Source: Anabaena sp. UHCC 0187 (GTDB taxonomy: Bacteria > Cyanobacteriota > Cyanobacteriia > Cyanobacteriales > Nostocaceae). Taken from it: DNA of 64,000 nt. Positions 17,985 through 26,152 of this stretch are shown here, piece after piece. Made by a program: the position numbers and the translations under genes. The notes under the pieces are model-generated. The model had not been told where the DNA came from, did no database searches, and worked only from the letters and a program-made list of their open reading frames with translations. The stretch covers positions 186,001-250,000 of the forward strand of contig NZ_VILB01000003.1 of the NCBI RefSeq assembly GCF_009712035.1. Reading direction: 5' to 3'. The first letter of the stretch is position 1. Every line of letters begins with the position of its first letter.

Positions 17985-18659
17985 TTAAGTTAAATCATTG
18001 TAAGTAGCTCTCCCAAGAGCTTCGATTAAAATACTTTCTAACTCTTGAAGTATCTGCATATTTAGCTTGAAAGCATGGTTAGCTTCTGCCACAATTTTGT
18101 CAGTGGTTTTATCGTCAATAGAGATTTTATCTAATGCTTGACGATACTTTTCTTTGAAAGCCTGTTTGTCTGGAATTTGCTGAAAGTTGTAAAAGGATGT
18201 TCCTTCATATCCAGACAATTTTAAGGCTGACTGAGCAATTTTTTGTAGCATTTGCCCACCAGAAAGATCACCCAAATAACGAGTATAGGAATGAGCTAAC
18301 AATAGTGCAGGTTCATGAGCGGAAATTTGTTGGATACGCGCAATATAAGCCTGAGCAGCGGGTGAAGGGGTGATGCGTTTGTGCCACTGACTCCCATAAT
18401 AAAATAACATATCTTGTTCTAGGGAAGATTGGCGATTTAGTTCAGGAAAATAAATCAAATTAATGACAGGATGCTGTTTATGTTTTTCAATTGCTGCTTC
18501 TAGTTCACTGTAAACAAAATAGAAATTTCTCAACAACTGAATAAAACAATCTCTATCTACAACTCCTTTGACAAAACATTTCATGAAGCCGAGATTTTCT
18601 GAATCTGTATGGGCTTGTTGAGTTCCTACACGCAGTTTCATTGCCAAATCATTACTCAT
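17985..18659 (-). CDS. Heme oxygenase (biliverdin-producing), low-oxygen type by context
   Basis: Heme oxygenase opens haem to biliverdin IX-alpha, CO and iron with reduced ferredoxin; biliverdin feeds phycobilin synthesis. The 224 residues are typical of cyanobacterial HO. Seen: the proximal haem His in TQQAHTDSEN (residue 17), the LLRNFYFVYSELE segment, and the distal-helix glycines in YLGDLSGGQML. In Synechocystis, ho2 sits with hemN2 and chlA-II and is induced at low oxygen; the same three functions meet here (hemN 272 nt downstream, acsF divergent), so I infer a low-oxygen isozyme. Whether a second HO exists elsewhere in the genome cannot be seen. Confidence 0.93.
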   Translation of the reverse strand: MSNDLAMKLRVGTQQAHTDSENLGFMKCFVKGVVDRDCFIQLLRNFYFVYSELEAAIEKHKQHPVINLIYFPELNRQSSLEQDMLFYYGSQWHKRITPSPAAQAYIARIQQISAHEPALLLAHSYTRYLGDLSGGQMLQKIAQSALKLSGYEGTSFYNFQQIPDKQAFKEKYRQALDKISIDDKTTDKIVAEANHAFKLNMQILQELESILIEALGRATYNDLT

Positions 18660-19053
18660 TCTTCGTTCCTTCTTGTTTACGTGTCAGGGTTTCCAAATTT
18701 CAACGACTTGTTTATCAGTTCACCGTCGTTATCATCACAGAAAAATTGTTATTTTAGGTGCATAGGGTTTCTGCATAATTTTTCCAGCACAAATTACTAC
18801 CGATGCAGATTCCGGCTATTTTTACTGCTCCCAAAATTATTTAACTATTATTCTTGGTATAACTATAAGAGTATTCATATTTATTTATGGTTTCATAGAT
18901 ACATTTAGTTATTAAATAGGTATTTAAACTATGCGAGAATTAAAGATAATTCAGTATTTTTGTAAGAATTAGTTTCAATAATTTAACTGATGACTAATAA
19001 CAAATATTTATGCTTATATAATTTTAAGGCAGATAATGGTAAAGGGACTACTT
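18660..19053. other. Shared upstream region between heme oxygenase and acsF
   Basis: 394 nt without a credible gene. It must hold the divergent promoters of the ho-hemN and acsF transcripts. The centre is strongly AT-rich, and there is no strong inverted repeat that I can call an operator. The open frame within it has no ribosome site or family features. Confidence 0.5.
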
Positions 19054-20130
19054 ATGGTTAAATCGTTCGATAAACCCCCACTTGATTTATCGAAATCAGG
19101 TGTAAAAGCACCAGTTCAAGAAACATTATTAACACCCCGTTTTTATACCACTGATTTTGATACAGTGGCAAAAATGGATATTTCTGGGTATGAACCGGAA
19201 TTAAGGGCAATAATTGACGAACTCAAGGCTGATTATAACCGTCATCACTTTGTGAGAGACGATGAATTTAAGCAAGGTTGGGATCACATTGTTGGTGAAA
19301 AACGACTGGCCTTTATTGACTTTTTAGAACGTTCTTGTACTTCGGAATTTTCCGGGTTTTTACTATTTAAAGAATTATCTCGTCGTCTTAAAGATAGCAA
19401 TCCTCTACTATCCGAAGCATTTGGTTATTTAGCACGAGATGAAGCCCGTCATGCGGGATTTCTGAATAAGTCAATGGCAGATTTTAACCTTTCCCTTGAC
19501 TTAAGTTATCTAACTAAAAATCGCACCTATACATTCTTCCCAATCGAGTGGGTTATTTACACAGTTTACCTATCAGAAAAAATCGGGTATTGGCGTTATA
19601 TTTTAGTATTTCGTCACATGGAAAAAAATCCAGAATACCAGTTTTATCCCCTATTTCGGAAGTTTGAAAGCTGGTGTCAGGATGAGAATAGACACGGTGA
19701 TTTTTTCAAAGCCTTGTTACGTTCCCAACCCCAATTATGGAATAATTGGAGATCTCGATTATGGGTGCGGTTTTTCTTGATTACTGTGTTTGCAACTCAT
19801 ACTATGACAGTCTTTGAAAGAGGAAATTTCTATGAGATATTAGGGATTCATCCTCGTCAATACAATACTCAAGTAGTTGAAGAAACTAACAAAACCGCAG
19901 CCAAAGCATTTCCAATTATTTTAAATACCAATCATCCCTATTTTTTCTGGTATTTGGAACAATGTGCTGTCTATAATCAGAAAATAATTGATCTCAATCA
20001 AATTAGTGATTGGGCAATTGCAAAATTTATCCAAAAAATTCCCTTAACTCTAATGATTTTTTGGTATATGTTCAAGCTGTTTCTGATTAAACCCATAGAC
20101 ACGGAAGCAACTCGTAAACAAGTTTGTTAA
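19054..20130 (+). CDS. acsF: Mg-protoporphyrin IX monomethyl ester oxidative cyclase
   Basis: AcsF is the di-iron enzyme that forms the isocyclic ring E of chlorophyll using oxygen. From the ATG at 19054, with AAAGGGA just ahead, it has 358 residues, the usual length. Seen: LTPRFYTTDFDTVAKMDI, the metal ligands in SCTSEFSGFLLFKEL, RDEARHAGFLN and QDENRHGDFF, and membrane-associated hydrophobic stretches. Another in-frame ATG at 19036 is possible. The divergent position next to heme oxygenase and hemN suggests the microoxic isoform (ChlA-II/AcsF-II type). Ycf54, its assembly partner, is at 1666-1995. Confidence 0.95.
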   Translation: MVKSFDKPPLDLSKSGVKAPVQETLLTPRFYTTDFDTVAKMDISGYEPELRAIIDELKADYNRHHFVRDDEFKQGWDHIVGEKRLAFIDFLERSCTSEFSGFLLFKELSRRLKDSNPLLSEAFGYLARDEARHAGFLNKSMADFNLSLDLSYLTKNRTYTFFPIEWVIYTVYLSEKIGYWRYILVFRHMEKNPEYQFYPLFRKFESWCQDENRHGDFFKALLRSQPQLWNNWRSRLWVRFFLITVFATHTMTVFERGNFYEILGIHPRQYNTQVVEETNKTAAKAFPIILNTNHPYFFWYLEQCAVYNQKIIDLNQISDWAIAKFIQKIPLTLMIFWYMFKLFLIKPIDTEATRKQVC

Positions 20131-20132
20131 TT

Positions 20133-20241
20133 AGGTGACAGGTGACAGGTGACAGGTGACAGTTAAGAGAGAATAGGTAATAGGGAATAATTATTTACCA
20201 ATTACCAATCACCAATCACCAATCACCAATCACCAATCACC
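20133..20241. repeat. GGTGACA and CACCAAT heptamer arrays
   Basis: Four GGTGACA units (20133-20162) and about six CACCAAT/TACCAAT units (20196-20241) separate the convergent acsF and binding-protein genes. Confidence 0.75.
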
Positions 20242-21315
20242 TTATTTTTTACTCTTTAATTGAAATGGCGTATATTTTCCCCCCAATGCTTCAACAATAG
20301 CGCGGGTATTTGCTGCCATCATTTTTATATAAGTATCGCCATTACTACCCTTTGCCCCAATAGAATCAGAAAAAAGTGGAGTTGGTGCTAATTTTACTCC
20401 TGCTTCTTCCGCGACTGTTTTAATTAAAGCTGGGTTAATTGTCGTTTCCGCAAATATGGAGGGAACACCTATTCTTTTAACTGACTCAACTAACTTTTTC
20501 ACAGTTTGGGCGCTTGGTTGTTCCTCCGTACTAATCCCGATTAAAGTTCCAGCAATTGCTATTTTATAAGCGTTTCCGTAATATTGAAAAGCATCATGGG
20601 TAGTGATAAGTTTCCGTTTATCTGGGGGAATAGTTTGAATTTCTTGAATAATCCAAAGATGTAATTGCTGTAATTCATCAATTAGCTTTTCGGCATTTTG
20701 AGTAAATTTATTTTTATCCTCTGGTGACAACTCAATTAAACTATCTCGAATTGCTTTTACCATAGATATAACATTTTCTGCACTGCCCCAAACGTGAGGA
20801 TCTGGGACAATTTGCCCTTTACCTTTATCTAATTTTAAAGATTTAACAACTTCCCCTACAGCGATTTTTTTCGCTTTCCCTCCAGTCGCATTCATTAACT
20901 TAATAATTCCCGGTTCTAAATTGTAACCGTTATACAAAATCAAGTTAGCTTTTTCCAAAACCCGACTATCTGCGGGTACAGGTTCATACGTATGAGGGTC
21001 CGCACCTGGTTTGAGGATTCCCGTAATTTGTACTTCTTCTCCACTAATTTCTTCAGCCAAATCAGCAATAATGGTACTTGTTGCTACAACCTGTGGCTTA
21101 GTATTTCCCTGGGGTTGGGAGTTGGGAGTACAACCCATTAAAGCCAAAGATAAGAACATTCCTAGACAAAGGGGATTAAGTAAAGAAAACCTAACCCCCA
21201 ACCCCTTCCCTGCGAGGGAAGGGGAGTAAGAATAAAAGCCTCTCTCCTCACAGGGGAGAGGTTTGGAGAGGGGTTTCAGTAATAAGTCATACATTGTATT
21301 AAGCATTAGTTTCAT
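20242..21315 (-). CDS. Metal (probably Mn) ABC transporter substrate-binding lipoprotein
   Basis: A cluster A-I metal-binding protein, 357 residues. Four expected ligands are visible: His in GADPHTYEPVP and in VPDPHVWGS, Glu in GISTEEQPSAQ and Asp in PTPLFSDSIG. There is no His-rich loop as in zinc-type ZnuA, so manganese (MntC-like) is favoured by inference. A lipobox LALMGC puts Cys62 as the lipid anchor. The front is odd: residues about 13-43 are encoded by a dispersed repeat (see 21185-21283), so the hydrophobic signal core begins only near residue 44. It is divergent from its ATPase and permease genes. Confidence 0.9.
   Translation of the reverse strand: MKLMLNTMYDLLLKPLSKPLPCEERGFYSYSPSLAGKGLGVRFSLLNPLCLGMFLSLALMGCTPNSQPQGNTKPQVVATSTIIADLAEEISGEEVQITGILKPGADPHTYEPVPADSRVLEKANLILYNGYNLEPGIIKLMNATGGKAKKIAVGEVVKSLKLDKGKGQIVPDPHVWGSAENVISMVKAIRDSLIELSPEDKNKFTQNAEKLIDELQQLHLWIIQEIQTIPPDKRKLITTHDAFQYYGNAYKIAIAGTLIGISTEEQPSAQTVKKLVESVKRIGVPSIFAETTINPALIKTVAEEAGVKLAPTPLFSDSIGAKGSNGDTYIKMMAANTRAIVEALGGKYTPFQLKSKK
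21185..21283 (-). repeat. Dispersed palindromic repeat within the binding-protein gene
   Basis: Two adjoining hairpins on the minus strand: CCTCTCCCCTGTGAGGAGAG, and CCCCTTCCCTCGCAGGGAAGGGG shortened as CCCTTCC/GGAAGGG. Flanking AACCCCTCTCCAAACC-like text is the kind scattered in cyanobacterial spacers. A related fragment lies at 51383-51418. Here it is in frame and encodes KPLSKPLPCEERGF. Confidence 0.7.
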
Positions 21316-21492
21316 TTATCTCAGTGATTACTTCTAATTATAGATATTCTCATATTTCTCTCATTTTTATGATAAGCTCAAAAAATAAGTATTTTAACTA
21401 GGGTTATGCAAAACGTTTCTTTTTACCAAAAATTTAGTTTATCTCCCAGAAATCAAGTAGATATACCTACACAAGTTATCAAAACCATTGAC

Positions 21493-22233
21493 ATGAATTC
21501 CTCAACAGCAATTAACATCACTCATATAGGCGTACACTACCGCACACAAGAAGCACTTCGGGATGTTAACTGCATAATTAAACCAGGAAAAATCACAGGC
21601 ATTTTTGGACCGAATGGGGCAGGTAAAAGTACATTGATGAAAGCCATTTTGGGATTAGTTCCCATGAGTAGCGGTCAAGTTTTATATAAAAATCAGCCCT
21701 TAATGCAGCAACTAGAAAAAGTTGCCTATGTACCACAACGTAGTCAAATTGACTGGAATTACCCCGCAACCGTGTGGGATGTCGTCATGATGGGGCGTGT
21801 AAAAAAAACAGGATGGTTACGTAGTTTCTCCACAGTTAGCCGCCAAATCGCTAAACAAGCATTAGAACGAGTAGGAATAGGAGAATTAAAAAATCGTCCC
21901 ATTGGTGAACTTTCAGGAGGACAACAACAACGGGTATTTTTAGCTAGGGCTTTAACTCAAGAAGCAGAAATTTTCTGTTTTGATGAACCCTTTGTAGGAA
22001 TAGATCAAAAAACCCAAGCTATCATATTTGAAGTCTTTCAAGAACTAGCAAAAAATAATAAAATCGTCTTAGTAGTTAATCATGATTTAGGGGAATCAAT
22101 CACCCATTTTGATGATTTAATCTTACTTAATTGTGAACTTATTGCCACAGGTTCACGCCAACAAGTTTTAACAGAAGAAAACTTATATCGGGCTTATAGC
22201 GGCAAAGTCATGTACTTTTCTGACGCAGCATAA
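21493..22233 (+). CDS. Metal ABC transporter ATP-binding protein
   Basis: The cytoplasmic ATPase of the metal importer, 246 residues from the ATG at 21493. Seen: Walker A GPNGAGKST, Q-loop YVPQRSQIDWNYPAT (typical of Mn/Zn/Fe-type importers), signature LSGGQQQRVFLARAL, Walker B EIFCFDEP and the switch His in VVNHDLGE. The frame is open to an ATG at 21406 that would add 29 residues (MQNVSFYQKF); neither start has a strong ribosome site, and the shorter one fits family length. It is followed by the permease gene after 61 nt, so the two form one operon. Confidence 0.92.
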   Translation: MNSSTAINITHIGVHYRTQEALRDVNCIIKPGKITGIFGPNGAGKSTLMKAILGLVPMSSGQVLYKNQPLMQQLEKVAYVPQRSQIDWNYPATVWDVVMMGRVKKTGWLRSFSTVSRQIAKQALERVGIGELKNRPIGELSGGQQQRVFLARALTQEAEIFCFDEPFVGIDQKTQAIIFEVFQELAKNNKIVLVVNHDLGESITHFDDLILLNCELIATGSRQQVLTEENLYRAYSGKVMYFSDAA

Positions 22234-22294
22234 TAACATCTTCTCTTCCTCTCTCCCTTCGCGTACTTCGCTCCTTCGTGGTTGATTTTCATCT

Positions 22295-23140
22295 ATGCTT
22301 CAAGCACTAATAGAACCGTTGCAATATGGCTTCATGCAGCGTTCCTTAATCATTGCCATATTAGTAGGATTATTGTGTGCCATTGTTGGTAGTTATTTAA
22401 TGGTACAACGGCTTGCATTACTGGGTGATGCTATTAGCCATTCAGTCTTACCAGGACTGGCGATCGCCTTTATGATCGGTGCTAATATCTTTGTAGGGGC
22501 GTTTATTGCTGGTGTTTTAAGTACAATGGCCATAGCTGTCATTAAAACCCGATCTCCCATCAAAGAAGATGCCGCTATGGGCATAGTTTTTTCCGCTTTT
22601 TTTGCCCTTGGTGTCACCTTAATTACAGTCATTCAAAAAGATAATAAAATTGATTTGAATCATTTTCTTTTTGGCAACATTTTGGGCGTAACTGCGGACG
22701 AAGTTAGAGATACAGCTATTATTGCAGCTATTGTTTTAATAGTAGTTTTCCTATTATATAAAGAACTGTTATTTTACACTTTTGATCCTTTAGGCGCACA
22801 AGCTGCGGGTTTACCAGTTAATCGCTTAAACTTTGGTTTAATGTTGTTAATTGCTTTAACAATTGTTGCCAGTATGAAAGCTGTGGGCGTAATCTTAGTA
22901 TTATCACTTTTAATTACACCCGGTGCAACTGCTTATTTGTTAGTGAAACGGTTACATGAAGTCATGATTTTAGGGGCGGTAATTGGGGTGATTTCTAGTA
23001 TTAGCGGAATGTATCTCAGCTACTTTTATAATTTACCTTCTGGTCCGGCGATTGTGTTAGTAGTTTCAGGTTTATTTACCTTGGCTTTGTTGTTTAGTCC
23101 TCGACATGGGATTTTGATTCCTAGTGGGAATAGGAAATAA
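22295..23140 (+). CDS. Metal ABC transporter permease
   Basis: An ABC-3 family permease of 281 residues with eight or nine hydrophobic helices. Seen: SYLMVQRLALLGDAISHSVLPGLA, the conserved segment that contacts the ATPase in MntB/ZnuB proteins, KEDAAMGIVFSAFFALG, and the late VGVILVLSLLITPGATAYLL. It takes metal from the lipoprotein encoded at 20242-21315 across the plasma membrane. The 61-nt gap to the ATPase gene holds a CTTCGCGTACTTCGCTCC-like repeat. Manganese is the likely substrate by analogy with Synechocystis MntCAB but is not proven by sequence. Confidence 0.92.
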   Translation: MLQALIEPLQYGFMQRSLIIAILVGLLCAIVGSYLMVQRLALLGDAISHSVLPGLAIAFMIGANIFVGAFIAGVLSTMAIAVIKTRSPIKEDAAMGIVFSAFFALGVTLITVIQKDNKIDLNHFLFGNILGVTADEVRDTAIIAAIVLIVVFLLYKELLFYTFDPLGAQAAGLPVNRLNFGLMLLIALTIVASMKAVGVILVLSLLITPGATAYLLVKRLHEVMILGAVIGVISSISGMYLSYFYNLPSGPAIVLVVSGLFTLALLFSPRHGILIPSGNRK

Positions 23141-23165
23141 GCATTTTGCAGTATCTGTGTGAACA

Positions 23166-23206
23166 GTCAGAATCAGGATAACCAGGATTAAAGGATTTAC
23201 AGGATA
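23166..23206 (+). repeat. TCAGGAT-family dispersed repeat
   Basis: The unit CAGAATCAGGATAACCAGG followed by ATTAAAGGATTTACAGGAT matches the copies at 15499, 58296 and 59384. It lies in the spacer after the metal permease gene. Confidence 0.7.
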
Positions 23207-23297
23207 AAGAATATTTCGGTTTTCTGTTTTAGTGCTGATACAGAAAAATAATTTATAGTGCGGTAAGCTAACAAAAGCAGTTTTTAACCTCAGAACA

Positions 23298-24083
23298 ATG
23301 ACAGCAAATAGTCCCACGATTTTGGCTTTAGACTTTGATGGAGTGGTTTGCGATGGACTAATTGAGTATTTTGAGGTAGCGTGGCGTACCTACTGTCAAA
23401 TTTGGTCGCCGGCTAAGGACACACCACCAGATGATTTAGCTTTGAGATTTTATCGCTTACGTCCTGTAATTGAAACTGGTTGGGAAATGCCTGTTTTAAT
23501 TAAAGCCTTAATTGAAGGTTTTTCTGATGATCAAATTCTGCAATCATGGACAAGTATTACTCCCCAAATTTTGGCAGTAGATAACCTAGAAGCAAAAGCA
23601 GTTTCGACAAAATTGGATCATCTGCGAGATGAATGGATTCAGACAGATTTAAATGGTTGGTTAAGTCTACATAAATTCTATCCGGGTGTGATAGAAAGAC
23701 TCAAAATAACTCTTGAAAGTGAAGTTCAGTTATATATTGTTACTACCAAAGAAGGGCGATTTGTCAAGCAATTGTTACAGCAAGAAGGAGTTAATTTACC
23801 ACCAGAAAATATTTTTGGGAAGGAAGTAAAACGCCCAAAATATGAAACTTTGCATGAATTAATTGAGAAAGCAAATACCCAAACTGTGAGTTTGTGGTTT
23901 GTGGAAGATAGACTAAAAACATTACAATTAGTCCAACAGCAATCAGACTTAAATCATGTCAAACTTTTCTTAGCTGATTGGGGTTATAATACTCAACCAG
24001 AAAGGGAAGCAGGAAAAAATGATCCACGCATTCAGCTAATATCACTTTCTCATTTTGCTCACGATTTTTCCACTTGGTTATAA
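23298..24083 (+). CDS. HAD family hydrolase
   Basis: A 261-residue haloacid dehalogenase superfamily protein. Motif I is LDFDGVVCDG with the nucleophile and acid/base Asp, motif II is the Thr in YIVTTKEGRF, the Lys is in KEVKRPKYE, and motif IV is VEDRLKT near residue 205. A helical cap lies between motif I and II, as in phosphoglycolate-phosphatase-like members. The substrate is not predictable. It is convergent with the following TPR gene and ends in a shared hairpin. Confidence 0.88.
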   Translation: MTANSPTILALDFDGVVCDGLIEYFEVAWRTYCQIWSPAKDTPPDDLALRFYRLRPVIETGWEMPVLIKALIEGFSDDQILQSWTSITPQILAVDNLEAKAVSTKLDHLRDEWIQTDLNGWLSLHKFYPGVIERLKITLESEVQLYIVTTKEGRFVKQLLQQEGVNLPPENIFGKEVKRPKYETLHELIEKANTQTVSLWFVEDRLKTLQLVQQQSDLNHVKLFLADWGYNTQPEREAGKNDPRIQLISLSHFAHDFSTWL

Positions 24084-24096
24084 TCTAGAAAAATAT

Positions 24097-24136
24097 AAAT
24101 CGTAGGTGAGAATTAAATTGAAATTACCTACGATTT
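24097..24136. terminator. Bidirectional terminator between HAD and TPR genes
   Basis: AAATCGTAGGT (24097-24107) and ACCTACGATTT (24126-24136) pair perfectly; T-rich and A-rich flanks suit both directions. The right arm overlaps the stop codon of the TPR gene. Confidence 0.7.
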
Positions 24137-24732
24137 ATTTTCTCAATCAGATCAATTACTTCTTGGTAATTAGAGATTCTTTTTTGTTCTTGAAATAAGT
24201 TAGCTGCTGTTGTCAAATCATTAATTGCTCCCTGTTTATCACCTAAGGTATTGCGAGTAATACCTCGATTCTGGTAAGCTTCAGGAAATTTAGGATTAAG
24301 ACTTAATGCTTTGTTAAAATCTGCAATAGCACCTTTTAAATCTCCCAAATCATGGCGAGTAAATCCTCGATGATTGTAGATACCAGGATAGTTAGAATTA
24401 AGACTGATTGCTTGGTTATAATCTGAAATTGCTCCTTTCAAGTCTCCCAATTTATGGCGAGATATCCCTCTTTTATAGTAAACTTCAGGAAAATTAGGAT
24501 GTAACTGCAAGGCTTGATTATATTCTTCAATTGCTCCTTTTGTATCTCCCGATGTATGGCGGTTAATTCCTCGATGGAAATATACTATAGCCTCTTTCAG
24601 ATCAGATTGTGCTAACAGTGCTGATTTTGTTCTCAAATCGGAAATATTTGCCAAATTGTTAGCACCCACTGACGGACTATATAATATAGTTCCTAATATG
24701 AGAGTTGTAATTGTTAATTTCCATTTTTTCAT
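24124..24732 (-). CDS. Secreted TPR-repeat protein
   Basis: A 202-residue protein with an N-terminal signal peptide (MKKWKLTITTLILGTILYSPSVGA) and about four TPR units of 34 residues from residue 45, each with the pattern GDLKGAISDYNQAISLNSNYP..YNHRGFTRHDL. Such proteins act as scaffolds for protein-protein contacts, here in the periplasm or thylakoid lumen. The partner is unknown. A strong dispersed palindrome (24814-24866) lies between it and the divergent nurA-like gene. Confidence 0.85.
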   Translation of the reverse strand: MKKWKLTITTLILGTILYSPSVGANNLANISDLRTKSALLAQSDLKEAIVYFHRGINRHTSGDTKGAIEEYNQALQLHPNFPEVYYKRGISRHKLGDLKGAISDYNQAISLNSNYPGIYNHRGFTRHDLGDLKGAIADFNKALSLNPKFPEAYQNRGITRNTLGDKQGAINDLTTAANLFQEQKRISNYQEVIDLIEKINRR

Positions 24733-24813
24733 GACGCTATTTTTCCAATTATTAGCATACAGTTATTAATTATATAGGAATCATAAATGATATTGGAAAA
24801 ATTTTAAGTAGTG

Positions 24814-24866
24814 TAGGGTGGGCAATGCCCAGCGTAGGGGGGTTTTGGTGGGCATTGCCCACCCTA
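24814..24866. repeat. Dispersed palindrome with perfect 18-bp arms
   Basis: TAGGGTGGGCAATGCCCA (24814-24831) and TGGGCATTGCCCACCCTA (24849-24866) with a 17-nt loop, in the divergent promoter region of the TPR and NurA genes. Confidence 0.8.
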
Positions 24867-24934
24867 GGTATATTTCAAGAATCAAATATTAGTCCTATAT
24901 AGTATTTACATCTATTTGCACAACTACAAACACT

Positions 24935-26110
24935 ATGCTTGATTTAACAAAAATATCAGGACAAATGCAAGGTTTCAGTCAACATTTAACTTCAGAAGTG
25001 GCTGCAAGTCATCAGCGGTTAGAGTTAGCACAACAATATTTAAAAAAGGCGTTTGAGTGTCAACAGGAGTTAGTTAAACGTCAAGAAGAATGGCGAAATC
25101 GCATTATTTTTGCTAATGCTACTCCCATTGAACCTCTGGAAACCTGCATGACTATTCCTGTTCCCCCCAAAGTTCATACTGTCATTTCTACAGATGGTTC
25201 ACAAATCTCCCCCAATCATCACGAAATTGCGTATTGTTACTTACTAAATATCGGCAGAGTTGTTTTACACTATGGTCAAAATCTTCACCCTATTCTCGAT
25301 AGTTTACCGGAGGTATTTTATCGCCCTGAAGATTTATATATCTCTCGTCAATGGGGCATTAGAACGGAAGAATGGATGGGTTATCGGCGTACAGCTTCCG
25401 AGGCTACAGTATTAGCCGAACTGGCTTGTAGTACCAAGACAGAAGCCCCAACTTTAGCGATGACAGATGGTTCGTTAATATACTGGTTTTTAGATCAATT
25501 ACCGATGGATGCACGGGATCTCATTTTACCTCCCGTTTTAGAAGCTTGGCAAAAACTCCAGCAAGCCCAAATCCCCCTCATGGGTTATCTTAGTGCCTCT
25601 CGTAGCACCGAAGCCACTAACTTTTTACGCTTTTTAGCTTGTCCTCACCCTGTCCCCGATTGTATCACCCATTGTCCTAACCAATTAGAATACGTACCTT
25701 GTAAAAAATTTGATACTTTGCGAGATACAACCCTATGGACAAGCCAACTTCAACCTGGACAACGCGGACCACTATGGCGGAGTAATGCCCGAATTTTAGA
25801 ATTATATGACGAGCAAATTATTTATTTTTGTTACGTTCATGTCGGTACAGAAATTGCCCGCATTGAAGTTCCCGCTTGGGTTGCTGAAAATTCCACTATG
25901 TTTGATCAAGCACTAGGATTAATGCTGGCACAGGTACAAAAAGGATATGGTTATCCTGTGGCTATTGCGGAAGCTCATAATCAGGCTGTAGTCAGAGGTG
26001 CGGATAGAAGCCGTTTTTTTGCCCTTTTAGAACGACAAATGATTAAAGCCGGGATCAAAAATGTGGGAATTTCCAACAAAGAAGCCAGAAAAAGAGGAAG
26101 CATTGCTTAA
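24935..26110 (+). CDS. NurA-domain DNA repair nuclease
   Basis: A 391-residue protein with a NurA domain, a manganese-dependent nuclease fold that in archaea resects DNA ends with HerA. Seen: the metal Asp in TVISTDGSQISP, the second Asp in LAMTDGSLIYW (about residue 175), GYLSASRSTEATNFLR, and a C-terminal PVAIAEAHNQAVVRGADR. The N-terminus is a helical coil (QRLELAQQYLKKAFECQQEL). No HerA ATPase lies beside it, as is usual in cyanobacteria. The function in cyanobacteria has not been established as far as I know. Confidence 0.88.
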   Translation: MLDLTKISGQMQGFSQHLTSEVAASHQRLELAQQYLKKAFECQQELVKRQEEWRNRIIFANATPIEPLETCMTIPVPPKVHTVISTDGSQISPNHHEIAYCYLLNIGRVVLHYGQNLHPILDSLPEVFYRPEDLYISRQWGIRTEEWMGYRRTASEATVLAELACSTKTEAPTLAMTDGSLIYWFLDQLPMDARDLILPPVLEAWQKLQQAQIPLMGYLSASRSTEATNFLRFLACPHPVPDCITHCPNQLEYVPCKKFDTLRDTTLWTSQLQPGQRGPLWRSNARILELYDEQIIYFCYVHVGTEIARIEVPAWVAENSTMFDQALGLMLAQVQKGYGYPVAIAEAHNQAVVRGADRSRFFALLERQMIKAGIKNVGISNKEARKRGSIA

Positions 26111-26152
26111 TTATCCTAGGAATTTTTAACCAATTATTCGGCTATCTTCACC

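Noticed and set aside
18609-18908. 99-residue open frame in the ho-acsF spacer
   Set aside because: Overlaps the heme oxygenase start on the opposite strand and has no family features; composition is that of translated spacer.
20133-20241. Possible origin or iteron region
   Set aside because: Heptamer arrays of this type occur in many spacers in the window; no DnaA boxes or replication gene nearby.
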